Assembly (NCBI GenBank): GCA_964628285.1
Contig: CAZVNP010000012.1
Coordinates: forward strand, 1-64,000
Origin: JAPLDP01 sp964628285
Lineage (GTDB): Bacteria; Bacteroidota; Bacteroidia; Bacteroidales; JAGONC01
Length of the DNA stretch: 64,000 nt
Direction of reading: 5' to 3'
Each line of letters begins with the position of its first letter. Within the stretch, counting starts at the first letter, position 1. The translations under genes and the position numbers were made by a program. The notes below the pieces were generated by a model. It was not told the DNA's origin. It did not search any database and was given only the letters and a program-made list of their open reading frames with translations. Positions 16,902-26,255 of this stretch are shown here, one piece after another.

Positions 16902-19358
16902 TTATTCAAAAATAAGCTCCGACTTGTCCTTGTCGAGCCTGAATTTGCCGAAGGCCCTGAGCACACTCTCTCCCATCATGGCCGGAACGGTGAGGTTATG
17001 CATGACGGTAGCCGTCACGTCGTTAATTGTTTTGTTGCCGATCCTCATCTCCTTAACATAGAAGACAGCTCTGTCAACAATGCTTCCTTCGGATAATATT
17101 TTATTCACATCGCCCTCAAAATCATTTTTGGTGATGGCACCGTCTTTCAGCATTTTCATCGCGAAATCCAATGACACGTTTAATCCTCTTTCACTGGCAA
17201 TATAAGTGACATCGGTTGAATTGCCGTTAATGATTGAAGGGATGATGATGGCTTCACCGGTACCCTGCTGGTATTTAACGATATCTTCGGCAGGATTGAC
17301 CACCACATCCACTTTAGCCGTGGGTTGTATTTCTTCTATCGTGGGCTTGGGAACGAAATCATTCCGTAAAACACGGAATTCCGTCCGTCTGTTAAGCTGA
17401 TGTGCAGCTTCACGTTCGTCTACGGTGGGCAGGGAATCGATATATGAAACTGTGAGGTGGGTCCCCGCTTTGAAAGTATAGCCGTTGACGGTGATGTCTT
17501 TCTTCAGCAGACGCGGGACACGTTCGCCGTACCCTTTAGCCACCAGACGGTCGGGATCGATGCCACGGTCAATGAGGTAGTTGACGACCGATTCGGCTCT
17601 TTTCTGCGACAGGATGTCATTTCTTTCCTCGGTGTCACGGGCATCGGTATGTGATGCCAGCTCGATGACAATGGTGGGATTCAGATCCAGCGTCTTGATC
17701 AGCCCCTGCAACGAATCCTGATATTGTGGCTTGAGATCCCATTTGGCGAGATCATAACGTATTTCGGGAAGGATGACGGGCTCGCTGGGTATGGGTTGCA
17801 GCATGAAATCCTGAATGAAATCCTTGCTGCTTTCCTGACCTACCGTGGTTATTTTGGCCCCCGTATTAAAATAGTTTTCTTTCGAGGCAACCAGGTCATA
17901 AGTTGTGTTTTCATTGATCTGGCTTTCACTGAAACTGTAGAAACCCTTGGGGTCGGTCTTGGCTTCCACCGAGCTGCCGTCGGTGCCCACCAACCGTAAT
18001 TTGGCTCCTTCGATATAGAGCAGGGTCAATTCGTCTTTTACCACTCCCGAGAGCTTGAAAATAACCGGCGGCATCTCAAAGGAATAAATGTCATCACCGC
18101 CGCGTCCGCCTTTGCGGTTGGAAGTGAAAAAGCCACTTTCTTCTCCCGGTTTGAAAATGATACCGAAATCATCAGCATTCGAATTGATGGGGGGTTTCAT
18201 GTTGACGGGTGTCGTCCATTTCCCGTCCTGGTAAATCGTTTTGAAAATATCGAGCCCCCCCATGCCGGGCAGCCTGTCTGAAGCAAAATACAATGTGGTG
18301 TCATCCCTGAGATAAGGAAACATCTCATCACCGACGGTGTTGATTTTCGGGCCAAGGTTGACAGGACGCCCGAAATCATCGTCGGCTTTATCGCGTGTGG
18401 CCATCCACAGATCTTTACCGCCGTAACCTCCCTCACGGTCGGATGAAAAGATGATCGTCAGTTCATCCTGGTTCAGAGTGGGATGACCCACCGTGATGGA
18501 TGTGTCATTGCCCAGGTTGACCCATTTGGGCGTCCCAAACGACCGTCCCTTGCTTGTCACCACATAGATCTGGCAACCCCGGTTCTCACCCTGTACGACA
18601 CTGCAACGGGTGAAGTACATTTTTGAAAAGTTGTCATTGAAGGTTGAAACACCCTCATTGGCCTTGCTGTTGATCTTTTCTTCCTTGTCAATAAGTACGG
18701 GTGTGCTCCATACATTTTTCTTATCCGTCTTGGAATAGAACAGATCACTGAAATTCTGGCCGGTCCACTCATCCATGTCTTTTCCCGTCGCCCCGTCGCG
18801 TGTGGAGGTGAAAATGATCGAGTTGGAATATTTATCCGTAAAGGAAGGAGCGAAGTCATCGACTTTGGAGTTGATCTTGGTAAGAGGTTCCACTTTGTAT
18901 TTTGAAGGAATGGTATCCCATTGCATGGCCAGTTGACACGATTTGACACCTTCAGGTCCTCTGGGATCGTCAGGAGCATGGTCGGAGTAATTGTTATATT
19001 CGGTGATAGCCTCTTCGTAATCGCCATTGGCTTTGAGTGCGTCGGCCAGATAAAGATAGGCGAGGGGTTGCTTTCTTTGATATTTCATGCGGATGGCACG
19101 CTTATAGGCTGCTTCAGCTCTCCTGGTATCATCGATGAGCCTGTAACACTCGGCGATCTGATAGGCAATCCTGGCTTTTTCGGCTTTGTCTCTCTTGGTT
19201 TTGGAATAAGCTTTTTTATAATGGTCGATGGCAACATAATAGTGCTGGTCCAGAAACTCCTGGTCGGCGGCCTGGGTTTTTTTCTTCTGGGCCTGCAGTA
19301 CCGCTGGGGTTAACAAGCATAAGATCAATCCGGTTATTATGAACGGGGTTAGTTTCAT
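16902..19358 (-). CDS. PorE-like TPR-PD40-CRD-OmpA envelope protein with aspartic-protease-like tail
   Basis: 818 residues, exported (signal peptide to LQAQ, residue 24). Domains in order: TPR-like helices at ~30-150 (GDYEEAITEYNNY); a PD40 propeller at ~165-430 with IIFTSTRDG, IIFSSDREGGYGGKDLW and LYFASDRLPGMGGLDIF blades; a carboxypeptidase-regulatory-like beta sandwich at ~440-520 (GVVKDELTLLYIEGAKL); an OmpA peptidoglycan-binding domain at ~545-680 (ELASHTDARDTEERN, LSQKRAESVVNYL); and a C-terminal retropepsin-like domain at ~702-818. The first four match the architecture of PorE, a T9SS core-associated protein, but related paralogues exist in the phylum, so this is 'PorE-like'. In the last domain the expected DTG is replaced by SER within ASERGLNVSL, so it should be catalytically dead. 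Confidence 0.8.
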   Translation of the reverse strand: MKLTPFIITGLILCLLTPAVLQAQKKKTQAADQEFLDQHYYVAIDHYKKAYSKTKRDKAEKARIAYQIAECYRLIDDTRRAEAAYKRAIRMKYQRKQPLAYLYLADALKANGDYEEAITEYNNYSDHAPDDPRGPEGVKSCQLAMQWDTIPSKYKVEPLTKINSKVDDFAPSFTDKYSNSIIFTSTRDGATGKDMDEWTGQNFSDLFYSKTDKKNVWSTPVLIDKEEKINSKANEGVSTFNDNFSKMYFTRCSVVQGENRGCQIYVVTSKGRSFGTPKWVNLGNDTSITVGHPTLNQDELTIIFSSDREGGYGGKDLWMATRDKADDDFGRPVNLGPKINTVGDEMFPYLRDDTTLYFASDRLPGMGGLDIFKTIYQDGKWTTPVNMKPPINSNADDFGIIFKPGEESGFFTSNRKGGRGGDDIYSFEMPPVIFKLSGVVKDELTLLYIEGAKLRLVGTDGSSVEAKTDPKGFYSFSESQINENTTYDLVASKENYFNTGAKITTVGQESSKDFIQDFMLQPIPSEPVILPEIRYDLAKWDLKPQYQDSLQGLIKTLDLNPTIVIELASHTDARDTEERNDILSQKRAESVVNYLIDRGIDPDRLVAKGYGERVPRLLKKDITVNGYTFKAGTHLTVSYIDSLPTVDEREAAHQLNRRTEFRVLRNDFVPKPTIEEIQPTAKVDVVVNPAEDIVKYQQGTGEAIIIPSIINGNSTDVTYIASERGLNVSLDFAMKMLKDGAITKNDFEGDVNKILSEGSIVDRAVFYVKEMRIGNKTINDVTATVMHNLTVPAMMGESVLRAFGKFRLDKDKSELIFE

Positions 19359-19462
19359 TGTATTGAAGAATCGGATAAATTTAAGGAAAATTGAATTCCA
19401 AACAGATGATGCAGTTTTTATCTCATAACGTAACCCATTTACATTTTAATATATCCGTGCCA

Positions 19463-19795
19463 TTATTTTACCACATGATTTTCTTTGTGAGTCATGTCAG
19501 GTGAGGTGTCGCCGCTGACGGCATGAGTTTCACCTGTCGCGCTGTCAGCCGGCCCGGTTTCCGTTGTGTTGGTCTTCTGATCACGATCGCCTGCAACGTG
19601 TTTAATGGCATCGGCTTCATTTTGTATTTCCCGCGTCATGTCATTGGTGGCTTTTCTCAGATCATGAACGGCTTTGCCTATTTTCTTCGCCATTTCAGTC
19701 ATTTTCCCGGGCCCGAATAAAAGAAACGCAACGAGCAGGATCACAAGAAGTTCACCGCCACCGATATCCAGAAACAACAAAAATGAATGACTCAT
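19463..19795 (-). CDS. tatA: twin-arginine translocase subunit TatA/B family
   Basis: Single membrane helix (GGELLVILLVAFLLFG) followed by the conserved FGPGKMTEMAKKIGKA hinge and amphipathic helix, then a charged low-complexity tail rich in Thr, Asp and Glu. This is the TatA/MttA pattern for export of folded proteins. The frame extends to 19846, but the start at 19795 (MSHSFLLFLD) is chosen because a promoter-like box lies between the two. No TatC is encoded in the window. It sits between secDF and the PorE-like gene. Confidence 0.88.
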   Translation of the reverse strand: MSHSFLLFLDIGGGELLVILLVAFLLFGPGKMTEMAKKIGKAVHDLRKATNDMTREIQNEADAIKHVAGDRDQKTNTTETGPADSATGETHAVSGDTSPDMTHKENHVVK

Positions 19796-19818
19796 ACCCT
19801 GGCATAAAAACGCACCTG

Positions 19819-19846
19819 CAAAGGTAACATAAAAAGTCCCGTTCAA
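19819..19846 (-). promoter_or_regulatory. promoter candidate upstream of tatA
   Basis: On the minus strand TACCTTTG (19819-19826) matches TAnnTTTG, with a TTG 17 bases upstream (19844-19846). The start codon at 19795 is 23 bases downstream. The -33 region overlaps the terminator stem of secDF. Confidence 0.4.
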
Positions 19847-19880
19847 ATGCTACAGCATGCACCGGCATTAAAACGGGACT
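19831..19880 (-). terminator. factor-independent terminator after secDF
   Basis: Read on the minus strand, a perfect 9-bp stem (AGTCCCGTT at 19872-19880 pairing with AACGGGACT at 19835-19843), with a second AATGC/GCATT stem inside the loop, is followed by a run of Ts. It lies 20 bases past the secDF stop codon. Confidence 0.65.
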
Positions 19881-19900
19881 CGCCTGATGTTGTTCATTTT

Positions 19901-22900
19901 TTATGCGAAAACTCTTTTCCTGCGCAAGGCTCTTTTCTCCCTGAGGCGTTCAAATTCATAGGCTATAGGCGTTGAGATCGCCACGGATGAATAGGATCCG
20001 AGTCCGATGCCGATCATAAGGGCGAATGCAAAACCACGGATGACCTCTCCACCCAGCAGGAAGATGACCACCAAGACCAGAACGGTGGTTCCGGAGGTGT
20101 TGATGGTACGTCCAAGGGTGCTGTTGATGGCGCCGGTGATGTTATCTCCCAGATCTCTCTTGGGATAGAGTTTATTATATTCCCTGACCCGGTCGAATAC
20201 GATCACGCTGTCGTTGATCGAATACCCGATGATGGTCAGGATGGCCGCAATGGTGGTTTGATCCACCTCCAGACTGAAGGGCACGATGCCGTTGAATATG
20301 GAATAGAGAGAGATGGTGATGAGTGAGTCATGGATAAGGCAAATGACGCCTCCCAACCCGAACGACCATCGCTTGAATCGTATGGCAATGTACACAAAGA
20401 TGGCTATGAGGGCAAAAAATACGGCCCACACCGACTGCCGTTTGATATCGGCAGCCACTACCGGTCCCACTTTCTGTGAACTCTGTATCCCGATGTACTT
20501 GTTCTGTGTCTCCGTCGAGAAATCCTTATAACTGATGGGATCCTTGTAAAAGGATTTCAGTCCGTCGTAAAGTTTCGTCTGGACAATGGAGTCAGCCGTT
20601 GGACTATCGCTGTCGATCAGGTATTTGGTTGTAATCTTGACCTGCGAGTTGGCACCGAAGGTTTTCACTTCGGGCGGATTTGGGAATACCTTCGCCAGTG
20701 CAGAGCGGATCTCATCGGTTCTGACATCCTGGTCAAAACGGACCACAAAAGTACGGCCGCCGGCGAAATCAATACCCGGATTTAATCCTCTGAACACCAG
20801 TGATGTAATGCCGATGAGACTAAGGACAATGGAAAAGATATACAGGTTTTTCCTGATCTTAACCCATGGTACATGTGCCCCGACCATGAAATTCAGGGTA
20901 TAACGGTTGGCAAATGAAATGGACCGGTTCCTGTCGAGCATGGAGGTGAAGATGATCCTCGAAACAAAGATGGCGGTGAACAGGGATGTCAGGATACCTA
21001 TAATGAGGGTGGTGGCGAAACCCTGGACGGGTCCTGTGCCGAAAATGTAAAGAATAATACCGGTGAGCAGTGTGGTGACGTTACCGTCGATGATGGCCGA
21101 ATAGGCGTGTTTGTATCCGTCGCTGATGGCCAAACGCATGCCTTTGCCGGCTCTGACCTCCTCCTTGACTCGTTCATAAATGATAACATTGGCGTCAACG
21201 GCCATACCCATGGTCAGCACGATACCTGCCAGTCCGGGAAGGGTAAGGGTGGCACCCAGCGAGGCCATCACACCCATGAGAAGGAAGATGTTGGTTATCA
21301 GGGCCGTATCAGCGATGACACCGGCGAGATTATAGAAGAAGAGCATGTATATCAAAACGCCAAGGAGGGCGAACAGGAAGGAATGAAGACCGGCATTGAT
21401 GGCCTCTTTTCCCAGCGAGGGGCCCACCACCTCTTCCTGGATGATATGAGCCGGTGCCGGCAGCTTGCCTGCCTTCAGGATATTGGCCATATCCTGGGCT
21501 TCTTCTACCGTCATGCCACCGCCGGAGATGGATGACTGACCGTTGGGGATTTCGGATTTCACATTAGGAGCCGAACGCACATAGCCGTCCAGGACGATGG
21601 CGATTTGTTTACCCACATTCTCTCCTGTCAGTCTCTTCCATATTCTGGCGCCCTCGTTGTTCATTGACATAGACACCTCGGGTTGCCCGTTCTGGTCATA
21701 ATCCTGGAAGGCATTCACGATCACATCGCCGCTCAGCGGTGCGGTGCCGTCGCGTGTGGTGACTTTCAGGGCATAGAGGGTCAGGATGTCCTCTTTCTGC
21801 TGCCGTTCCGGTTTAGCTGTCCAGGCCAGTTGCAGATCCAGCGGGAGCTGATCTTTCACTGACTTCAGATAGGCATCCACGGCGGCTGTATCCTTAATGG
21901 CGGCAAAACCGACGGCGGCACCCTGGGAAGCATAGAACTGGCCGTCTTTCTGGTAATATGCCGGTGTGAGAACGCTGAATAACGGATTGTTCTCGGCCCA
22001 TTTTTCACGCTTCTGTTCTATTTTTGAGGTGTCGGCCTTGGTCGTATCGGCTGATATCAGTTTTTCAAGGGAGGCCTCCGCGGAAGTATCCGCGGAAGCT
22101 GTTGCCGTCGTTTCAGTGACTTTGCCGGGAGTTTTAGCCGTTCCCGGCGTCATGGCCAGAAGGGAATCACGTTTCTCGCGTTCCTCGGCGAGAATCGATT
22201 TCAGCTTTTCATTGGCGGCACTAAAAGCTGATGCCAGGTCGGTGAACTGGTAAGTCTCCCAGAATTCGAGGTTAGCCGTGCCTTGTAAGAGCTTTCTGAC
22301 ACGCTCGGGATCTTTTATGCCGGGAAGTTCTATCAGTATCCTGCCGCTGGCGGGTAAACGCTGGATATTGGGCTGGGTCACACCGAAACGGTCGATACGT
22401 GTCCTGAGGATCTGGAACGTCCGGTCAATGGCGCCATTGGTCTCATCACGGATGACCTTCATCACATCCGCATTGGAGGAGGTGGCGTTGATGCCCTTGC
22501 TTTTAAACTCGTAAGCGAAAAGGGCAGCCAGCCTGGCATTGGGATCAATCTGGGTGAAGGACTCATTAAAAAGAGAGAGAAAATCTTTACCTGTTTTCTT
22601 TTGTTTTTCCTCAGCCATCCTGAGGGCTTCGTCGAAGGTAGGATCCTTGCTGTTGCCTGACAGGCTTTTTAAAATGTCAGCCTCCGAAACCTCCATCATA
22701 ACGTTCATCCCTCCTTTCAGGTCAAGGCCGAGGTTTATCTCACGTTCCTTACAGTCTTTGTAAGTGTATTTTTTCAATAGAATGTTATAGACAACAACAT
22801 TCGACATCGAATCCAGGTAATGCCTGTCGCGTTCCTGCGAAATGGAATCAAAGACATATGTTTCTTTCAGTGGATTGCCTTCGGATATTTCTTTTGCAAG

Positions 22901-23038
22901 TGTAACCGCTTGTTCATTTACGGAAAATGCTTTTGCTCTATTCTCAACAATTTTGGTAACTAAAGTAAAGGACAGTTGGAACAAACTCACCAAAGCAAGT
23001 ATGATGGCAAACGTCAAAATCGCTCCTCTGTTCTGCAT
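19901..23038 (-). CDS. secDF: protein translocase fusion SecDF
   Basis: Inner-membrane RND-type protein that uses the proton-motive force to help the SecYEG channel release exported proteins. The SecD half (residues ~1-720) has LGLDLKGGMNVMMEVS, the P1 head region with LRTRIDRFGVTQPNIQ, and GPSLGKEAI leading into the membrane domain (GMAVDANVIIYERVKEE). The SecF half starts near 735 and has NPGIDFAGGRTFVV and YSINDSVIVFDRVRE. At 1045 residues it has the Bacteroidota fused form, with an inserted Thr/Ala/Glu-rich segment around 290-340. A good promoter lies upstream and a terminator downstream, so it looks monocistronic. Confidence 0.96.
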   Translation of the reverse strand: MQNRGAILTFAIILALVSLFQLSFTLVTKIVENRAKAFSVNEQAVTLAKEISEGNPLKETYVFDSISQERDRHYLDSMSNVVVYNILLKKYTYKDCKEREINLGLDLKGGMNVMMEVSEADILKSLSGNSKDPTFDEALRMAEEKQKKTGKDFLSLFNESFTQIDPNARLAALFAYEFKSKGINATSSNADVMKVIRDETNGAIDRTFQILRTRIDRFGVTQPNIQRLPASGRILIELPGIKDPERVRKLLQGTANLEFWETYQFTDLASAFSAANEKLKSILAEEREKRDSLLAMTPGTAKTPGKVTETTATASADTSAEASLEKLISADTTKADTSKIEQKREKWAENNPLFSVLTPAYYQKDGQFYASQGAAVGFAAIKDTAAVDAYLKSVKDQLPLDLQLAWTAKPERQQKEDILTLYALKVTTRDGTAPLSGDVIVNAFQDYDQNGQPEVSMSMNNEGARIWKRLTGENVGKQIAIVLDGYVRSAPNVKSEIPNGQSSISGGGMTVEEAQDMANILKAGKLPAPAHIIQEEVVGPSLGKEAINAGLHSFLFALLGVLIYMLFFYNLAGVIADTALITNIFLLMGVMASLGATLTLPGLAGIVLTMGMAVDANVIIYERVKEEVRAGKGMRLAISDGYKHAYSAIIDGNVTTLLTGIILYIFGTGPVQGFATTLIIGILTSLFTAIFVSRIIFTSMLDRNRSISFANRYTLNFMVGAHVPWVKIRKNLYIFSIVLSLIGITSLVFRGLNPGIDFAGGRTFVVRFDQDVRTDEIRSALAKVFPNPPEVKTFGANSQVKITTKYLIDSDSPTADSIVQTKLYDGLKSFYKDPISYKDFSTETQNKYIGIQSSQKVGPVVAADIKRQSVWAVFFALIAIFVYIAIRFKRWSFGLGGVICLIHDSLITISLYSIFNGIVPFSLEVDQTTIAAILTIIGYSINDSVIVFDRVREYNKLYPKRDLGDNITGAINSTLGRTINTSGTTVLVLVVIFLLGGEVIRGFAFALMIGIGLGSYSSVAISTPIAYEFERLREKRALRRKRVFA

Positions 23039-23089
23039 GTGTTTAAAATTAAATCGATTAGATTAAAACTGCCAATTTTTTTAAGGCTG

Positions 23090-23120
23090 CAAATATAGAA
23101 ATACATTCCCAATATTACAA
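23090..23120 (-). promoter_or_regulatory. promoter of secDF
   Basis: On the minus strand TTG (23118-23120), a 20-base spacer and TATATTTG (23090-23097) match the Bacteroidota consensus TTG-N19/20-TAnnTTTG, about 50 bases before the secDF start codon. Confidence 0.65.
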
Positions 23121-23259
23121 TCACTCCAAATAAAGATTTTAAAGGGGCGCTTCCAATCGCTTCATTAAAAAAAGAAATAGTTTATTTTAATGGGTTGCCT
23201 GTATAATCATAAACGATTATCTTTATGATTTCGTTTATATGAATTATGATTGACAGAAT

Positions 23260-25536
23260 ATGAAAACCCTTATACTCTTGCTTTCCCTATATGTGCCTTT
23301 TATTACCGGAGGACAGACGGTTCCGGACCCGGTGATGCCACTGGATGATTACAACGACTTTGGATTCATGAAGGATTTTTCCGTTCCGGTCTTTGATATC
23401 TATGGCACTCTATACGTACAGCCATGGGTGGGAGGAATGAACTCATGCCAGTTCTCGGAAATTGATTTGAATGATGACGGGGTAAAGGATCTTTTCGTGT
23501 TCGACCGTCATGGTAACCGGATCATGCCGTTTATTAATCATGGGACCAAGGGGATACCGGATTATTCTTATGCCCCTGAATTCATCATCAAATTTCCTTA
23601 TCTGCATGACTGGGTTAATCTGGTGGATTATGACTGCGACGGCCGGGAAGATATTTTCACCTATACCATTGGAGGCATCCGTATATACAGGAATATCAGC
23701 GAGACAGGCACAGGACTGAAATTTGAACTGGTGGCCCCCATCCTTTATTCCTATTATTATACAGGATATGTTAATTTATTTGCCCTTGTTGATGATTATC
23801 CTGTTTTCAGTGACATTGATCTGGATGGCGATATCGACATACTGAATTTCTGGACCCTGGGGAAATATGTGAATTACCACAAGAACCTTTCGATAGAGAA
23901 ATACGGGACCTGCGACAGCCTGGATTATATCCTGACGGAGGATTGCTGGGGTTATTTTTCGGAGAGTGAATCATCCAATGTTTTGACCCTTAATATCACA
24001 TGTGGTCAGGATGGGAGCCGGTCAGCACAACCCGATCAGAACAGGCATTCCGGATCCACCTTGCTGGCCCTTGACCTGAATGGGGATAATGTCAAAGATA
24101 TTGTGATCGGCGATGTTGATTATTCCAACCTGATCTCTCTGATCAATGGCGGGACCGTTGATTCGGCTCATATGATCAGCCAGGATACCCTGTTCCCTCA
24201 GGGGCATCCGGTGGAGTTGATGTCCATGCCATCGGCTCAGTACCTTGATCTTGATAACGACGGCGTGAAGGACCTCGTCGTCTCACCCTTTGATCCTTCC
24301 TATGACAGGTCGCAGAATGACCACAGCATCTGGTATTATAAGAATAACGGGACCAACGGCCATCCTCATTTTGATTTTCAGCAGGACGACTTCCTTCAGG
24401 ACGAAATGATCGATGTGGGCGGTGGCGCTTATCCTGTGGTCTGTGATGTTGACAAGGACGGACTGAACGACCTGCTGGTGGGTAATTTCGGATACCTGGA
24501 TTCCACCTGGCATGACCACGGTTTTCTGTATTTCCGTTACCGCTCGCAGATAGCTTTTTTCAGGAACACCGGCACGGCCGGTGCCCCGGAATATCACCTG
24601 GTTGACAACGATTTTGGCCACCTTTCTTCCCTTAAAATCCTTGGTGCTTATCCTGCCATGGCCGACATCGACGGTGACGGTGATGCCGACATGCTGGTAG
24701 GCAATGCCGACGGCACGCTTTACTATTTGCTGAATGTTGCGGGTCCGGGTGAGATACCCATTTTTACGGCCGCACAGGCCGATTACCAGAACATTGATGT
24801 GGGTGATTACAGCACGCCACAGCTTGTCGATCTGAACAGGGATTCCTATGTCGATCTCGTCATCGGTGAATCCAACGGCAACCTGCATTATTATGCCAAC
24901 ACCGGCACACACCAGAACCCGCAATTCTCTTTGATCACCGACTATCTGGGCGGTGTGGATGTGACCAATCCCAACCTGTCACTGTTCGGATACAGCGTGC
25001 CGTGCTTTTTTGAGGTGAATGGCGAATACCGGCTGTTCGTCGGGTCGGAGTTCGGCGATATCTTTTATTATAAGGACATCGACGGCCATCTGGACGGCAC
25101 ATTCACTCTCTCTGACCCCCATCTGCTTTACATCAGCGAAGGATACCGCACGGGAGTAACCATATTGAATTACAACGGCGATCAATATCCCGATATGATC
25201 ATAGGCAACTGGGCCGGAGGGCTGGCATTGTACAAAGGCGTGACCCCGGGGCCGGCGGGGATTGGCACGGACGTCAAAGAGCCGCTTCCCGTGATGAATC
25301 TCCGGCCTAATCCTGCCGGCGGTACGGTGAGGGTATCCTTTAAAGGTTGTTATGACACTAAAAACATCGACCTGCATATCTGCGATGTTTTTGGTCGTGA
25401 TATGAACGTAACGGTCCTCTCAAGGGATAATAATGAAATAAAACTGGATATCTCGGCCATGAAACCGGGTGTGTACCTCGTTTATCCGGTCATTAACGGC
25501 TTCAAAGGAAAAGGGGAGAGAATGGTCGTGAAATAG
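23260..25536 (+). CDS. FG-GAP/VCBS-repeat T9SS cargo protein
   Basis: 758 residues. A signal peptide (MKTLILLLSLYVPFITGG) is followed by many FG-GAP/VCBS-type propeller repeats with calcium-loop signatures such as DLNDDGVKDLFVF, DYDCDGREDIFTY, DLDGDIDILNF, DLNGDNVKDIVIG, DIDGDGDADMLVG and DLNRDSYVDLVIG. The C-terminal ~80 residues (LRPNPAGGTVRVSF to the final VVK) are a T9SS sorting domain. Such propellers are structural or adhesive surface modules; the ligand cannot be told from sequence. It is divergent from secDF across a 220-base spacer. Confidence 0.85.
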   Translation: MKTLILLLSLYVPFITGGQTVPDPVMPLDDYNDFGFMKDFSVPVFDIYGTLYVQPWVGGMNSCQFSEIDLNDDGVKDLFVFDRHGNRIMPFINHGTKGIPDYSYAPEFIIKFPYLHDWVNLVDYDCDGREDIFTYTIGGIRIYRNISETGTGLKFELVAPILYSYYYTGYVNLFALVDDYPVFSDIDLDGDIDILNFWTLGKYVNYHKNLSIEKYGTCDSLDYILTEDCWGYFSESESSNVLTLNITCGQDGSRSAQPDQNRHSGSTLLALDLNGDNVKDIVIGDVDYSNLISLINGGTVDSAHMISQDTLFPQGHPVELMSMPSAQYLDLDNDGVKDLVVSPFDPSYDRSQNDHSIWYYKNNGTNGHPHFDFQQDDFLQDEMIDVGGGAYPVVCDVDKDGLNDLLVGNFGYLDSTWHDHGFLYFRYRSQIAFFRNTGTAGAPEYHLVDNDFGHLSSLKILGAYPAMADIDGDGDADMLVGNADGTLYYLLNVAGPGEIPIFTAAQADYQNIDVGDYSTPQLVDLNRDSYVDLVIGESNGNLHYYANTGTHQNPQFSLITDYLGGVDVTNPNLSLFGYSVPCFFEVNGEYRLFVGSEFGDIFYYKDIDGHLDGTFTLSDPHLLYISEGYRTGVTILNYNGDQYPDMIIGNWAGGLALYKGVTPGPAGIGTDVKEPLPVMNLRPNPAGGTVRVSFKGCYDTKNIDLHICDVFGRDMNVTVLSRDNNEIKLDISAMKPGVYLVYPVINGFKGKGERMVVK

Positions 25537-25630
25537 GAAATATGTGATTTTGTCCCTGTATAGCTATTGAATGTGATCGCTTTGCGATTCATTGGCACAT
25601 CCGCACATTAATTAATCAGCACATCAATTC

Positions 25631-25660
25631 TTGCTTTCATAAGATTTTTCAATATTTTTG
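25631..25660 (+). promoter_or_regulatory. promoter of small lipoprotein gene
   Basis: TTG (25631-25633), a 19-base spacer and TATTTTTG (25653-25660) match the Bacteroidota promoter consensus, about 75 bases before the ATG at 25736. Confidence 0.6.
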
Positions 25661-25735
25661 CCTTTTCATTTTTATTAATCATTATTGTTGGATTACGGCT
25701 TATGCCAGTGTTCTGCACTTAAAATCAATTTATTT

Positions 25736-26125
25736 ATGAAAAAAATCATTTTGACCCTTGGCGTGATTATTATTGCGCTTGTCCTTGTCAATTCATGCAA
25801 GAAGGAATGTAACTGTGACAATGGATCCCCTTACGGGACATGGACGCGCCTGATCGTTAATACAGATACCCTTCAGGAGTCGGCAGAGATCACCATTACG
25901 ACCGATTCGCTTCATTTTATTGTAGTAGGAGATACAGCCGGTGTTTATAACACAGATGCCGGGGTACTCTTCGACGGTGATCAGATGCTCATAACCGATA
26001 GTGATTGTGGCAGCACCGGGATATATAAGTATTTTGTAGATGAAGAAACGCTGTCATTGTATGCCAAAGAAGACAGTTGCGAAGCACGAGTCAGAAGCCT
26101 GGAGGGTATCTGGCATAAGAAGTAA
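25736..26125 (+). CDS. small lipoprotein of unknown function
   Basis: 129 residues. The N-terminus MKKIILTLGVIIIALVLVNSC is a lipoprotein signal with Cys at position 21, followed by KKECNCD. The mature part looks like a small beta-barrel or sandwich (GTWTRLIVNTDT, AEITITTDSLHFIV, LEGIWHKK), in the style of lipocalin-like lipoproteins, where 'GTW' opens the first strand. The frame extends upstream to a TTG at 25685, but the ATG with a lipoprotein signal is the better start. A promoter lies upstream. Function unknown. Confidence 0.7.
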   Translation: MKKIILTLGVIIIALVLVNSCKKECNCDNGSPYGTWTRLIVNTDTLQESAEITITTDSLHFIVVGDTAGVYNTDAGVLFDGDQMLITDSDCGSTGIYKYFVDEETLSLYAKEDSCEARVRSLEGIWHKK

Positions 26126-26147
26126 TCCCTCAAACAACGCGGATCAG

Positions 26148-26221
26148 TGGAGTATGCCGGATTCGAACCGGCGACCTCTACAATGCGAGTGTAGCGCTCT
26201 GGCCACCTGAGCTAATACCCC
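26148..26221 (-). tRNA. tRNA-Ala (anticodon CGC)
   Basis: A 74-base cloverleaf on the minus strand: acceptor stem GGGGTAT/ATACTCC with the G3-U70 wobble that defines alanine tRNAs, D arm GCTC...GAGC, anticodon stem CTACA/TGTAG with loop CTCGCAT (anticodon CGC, reading GCG), and T arm GCCGG-TTCGAAT-CCGGC. Discriminator A; the CCA end is not encoded. It lies between two convergent protein genes. Confidence 0.93.
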
Positions 26222-26255
26222 GTTTGTCTAATGGATCAGCAATATTTTATGTCAA

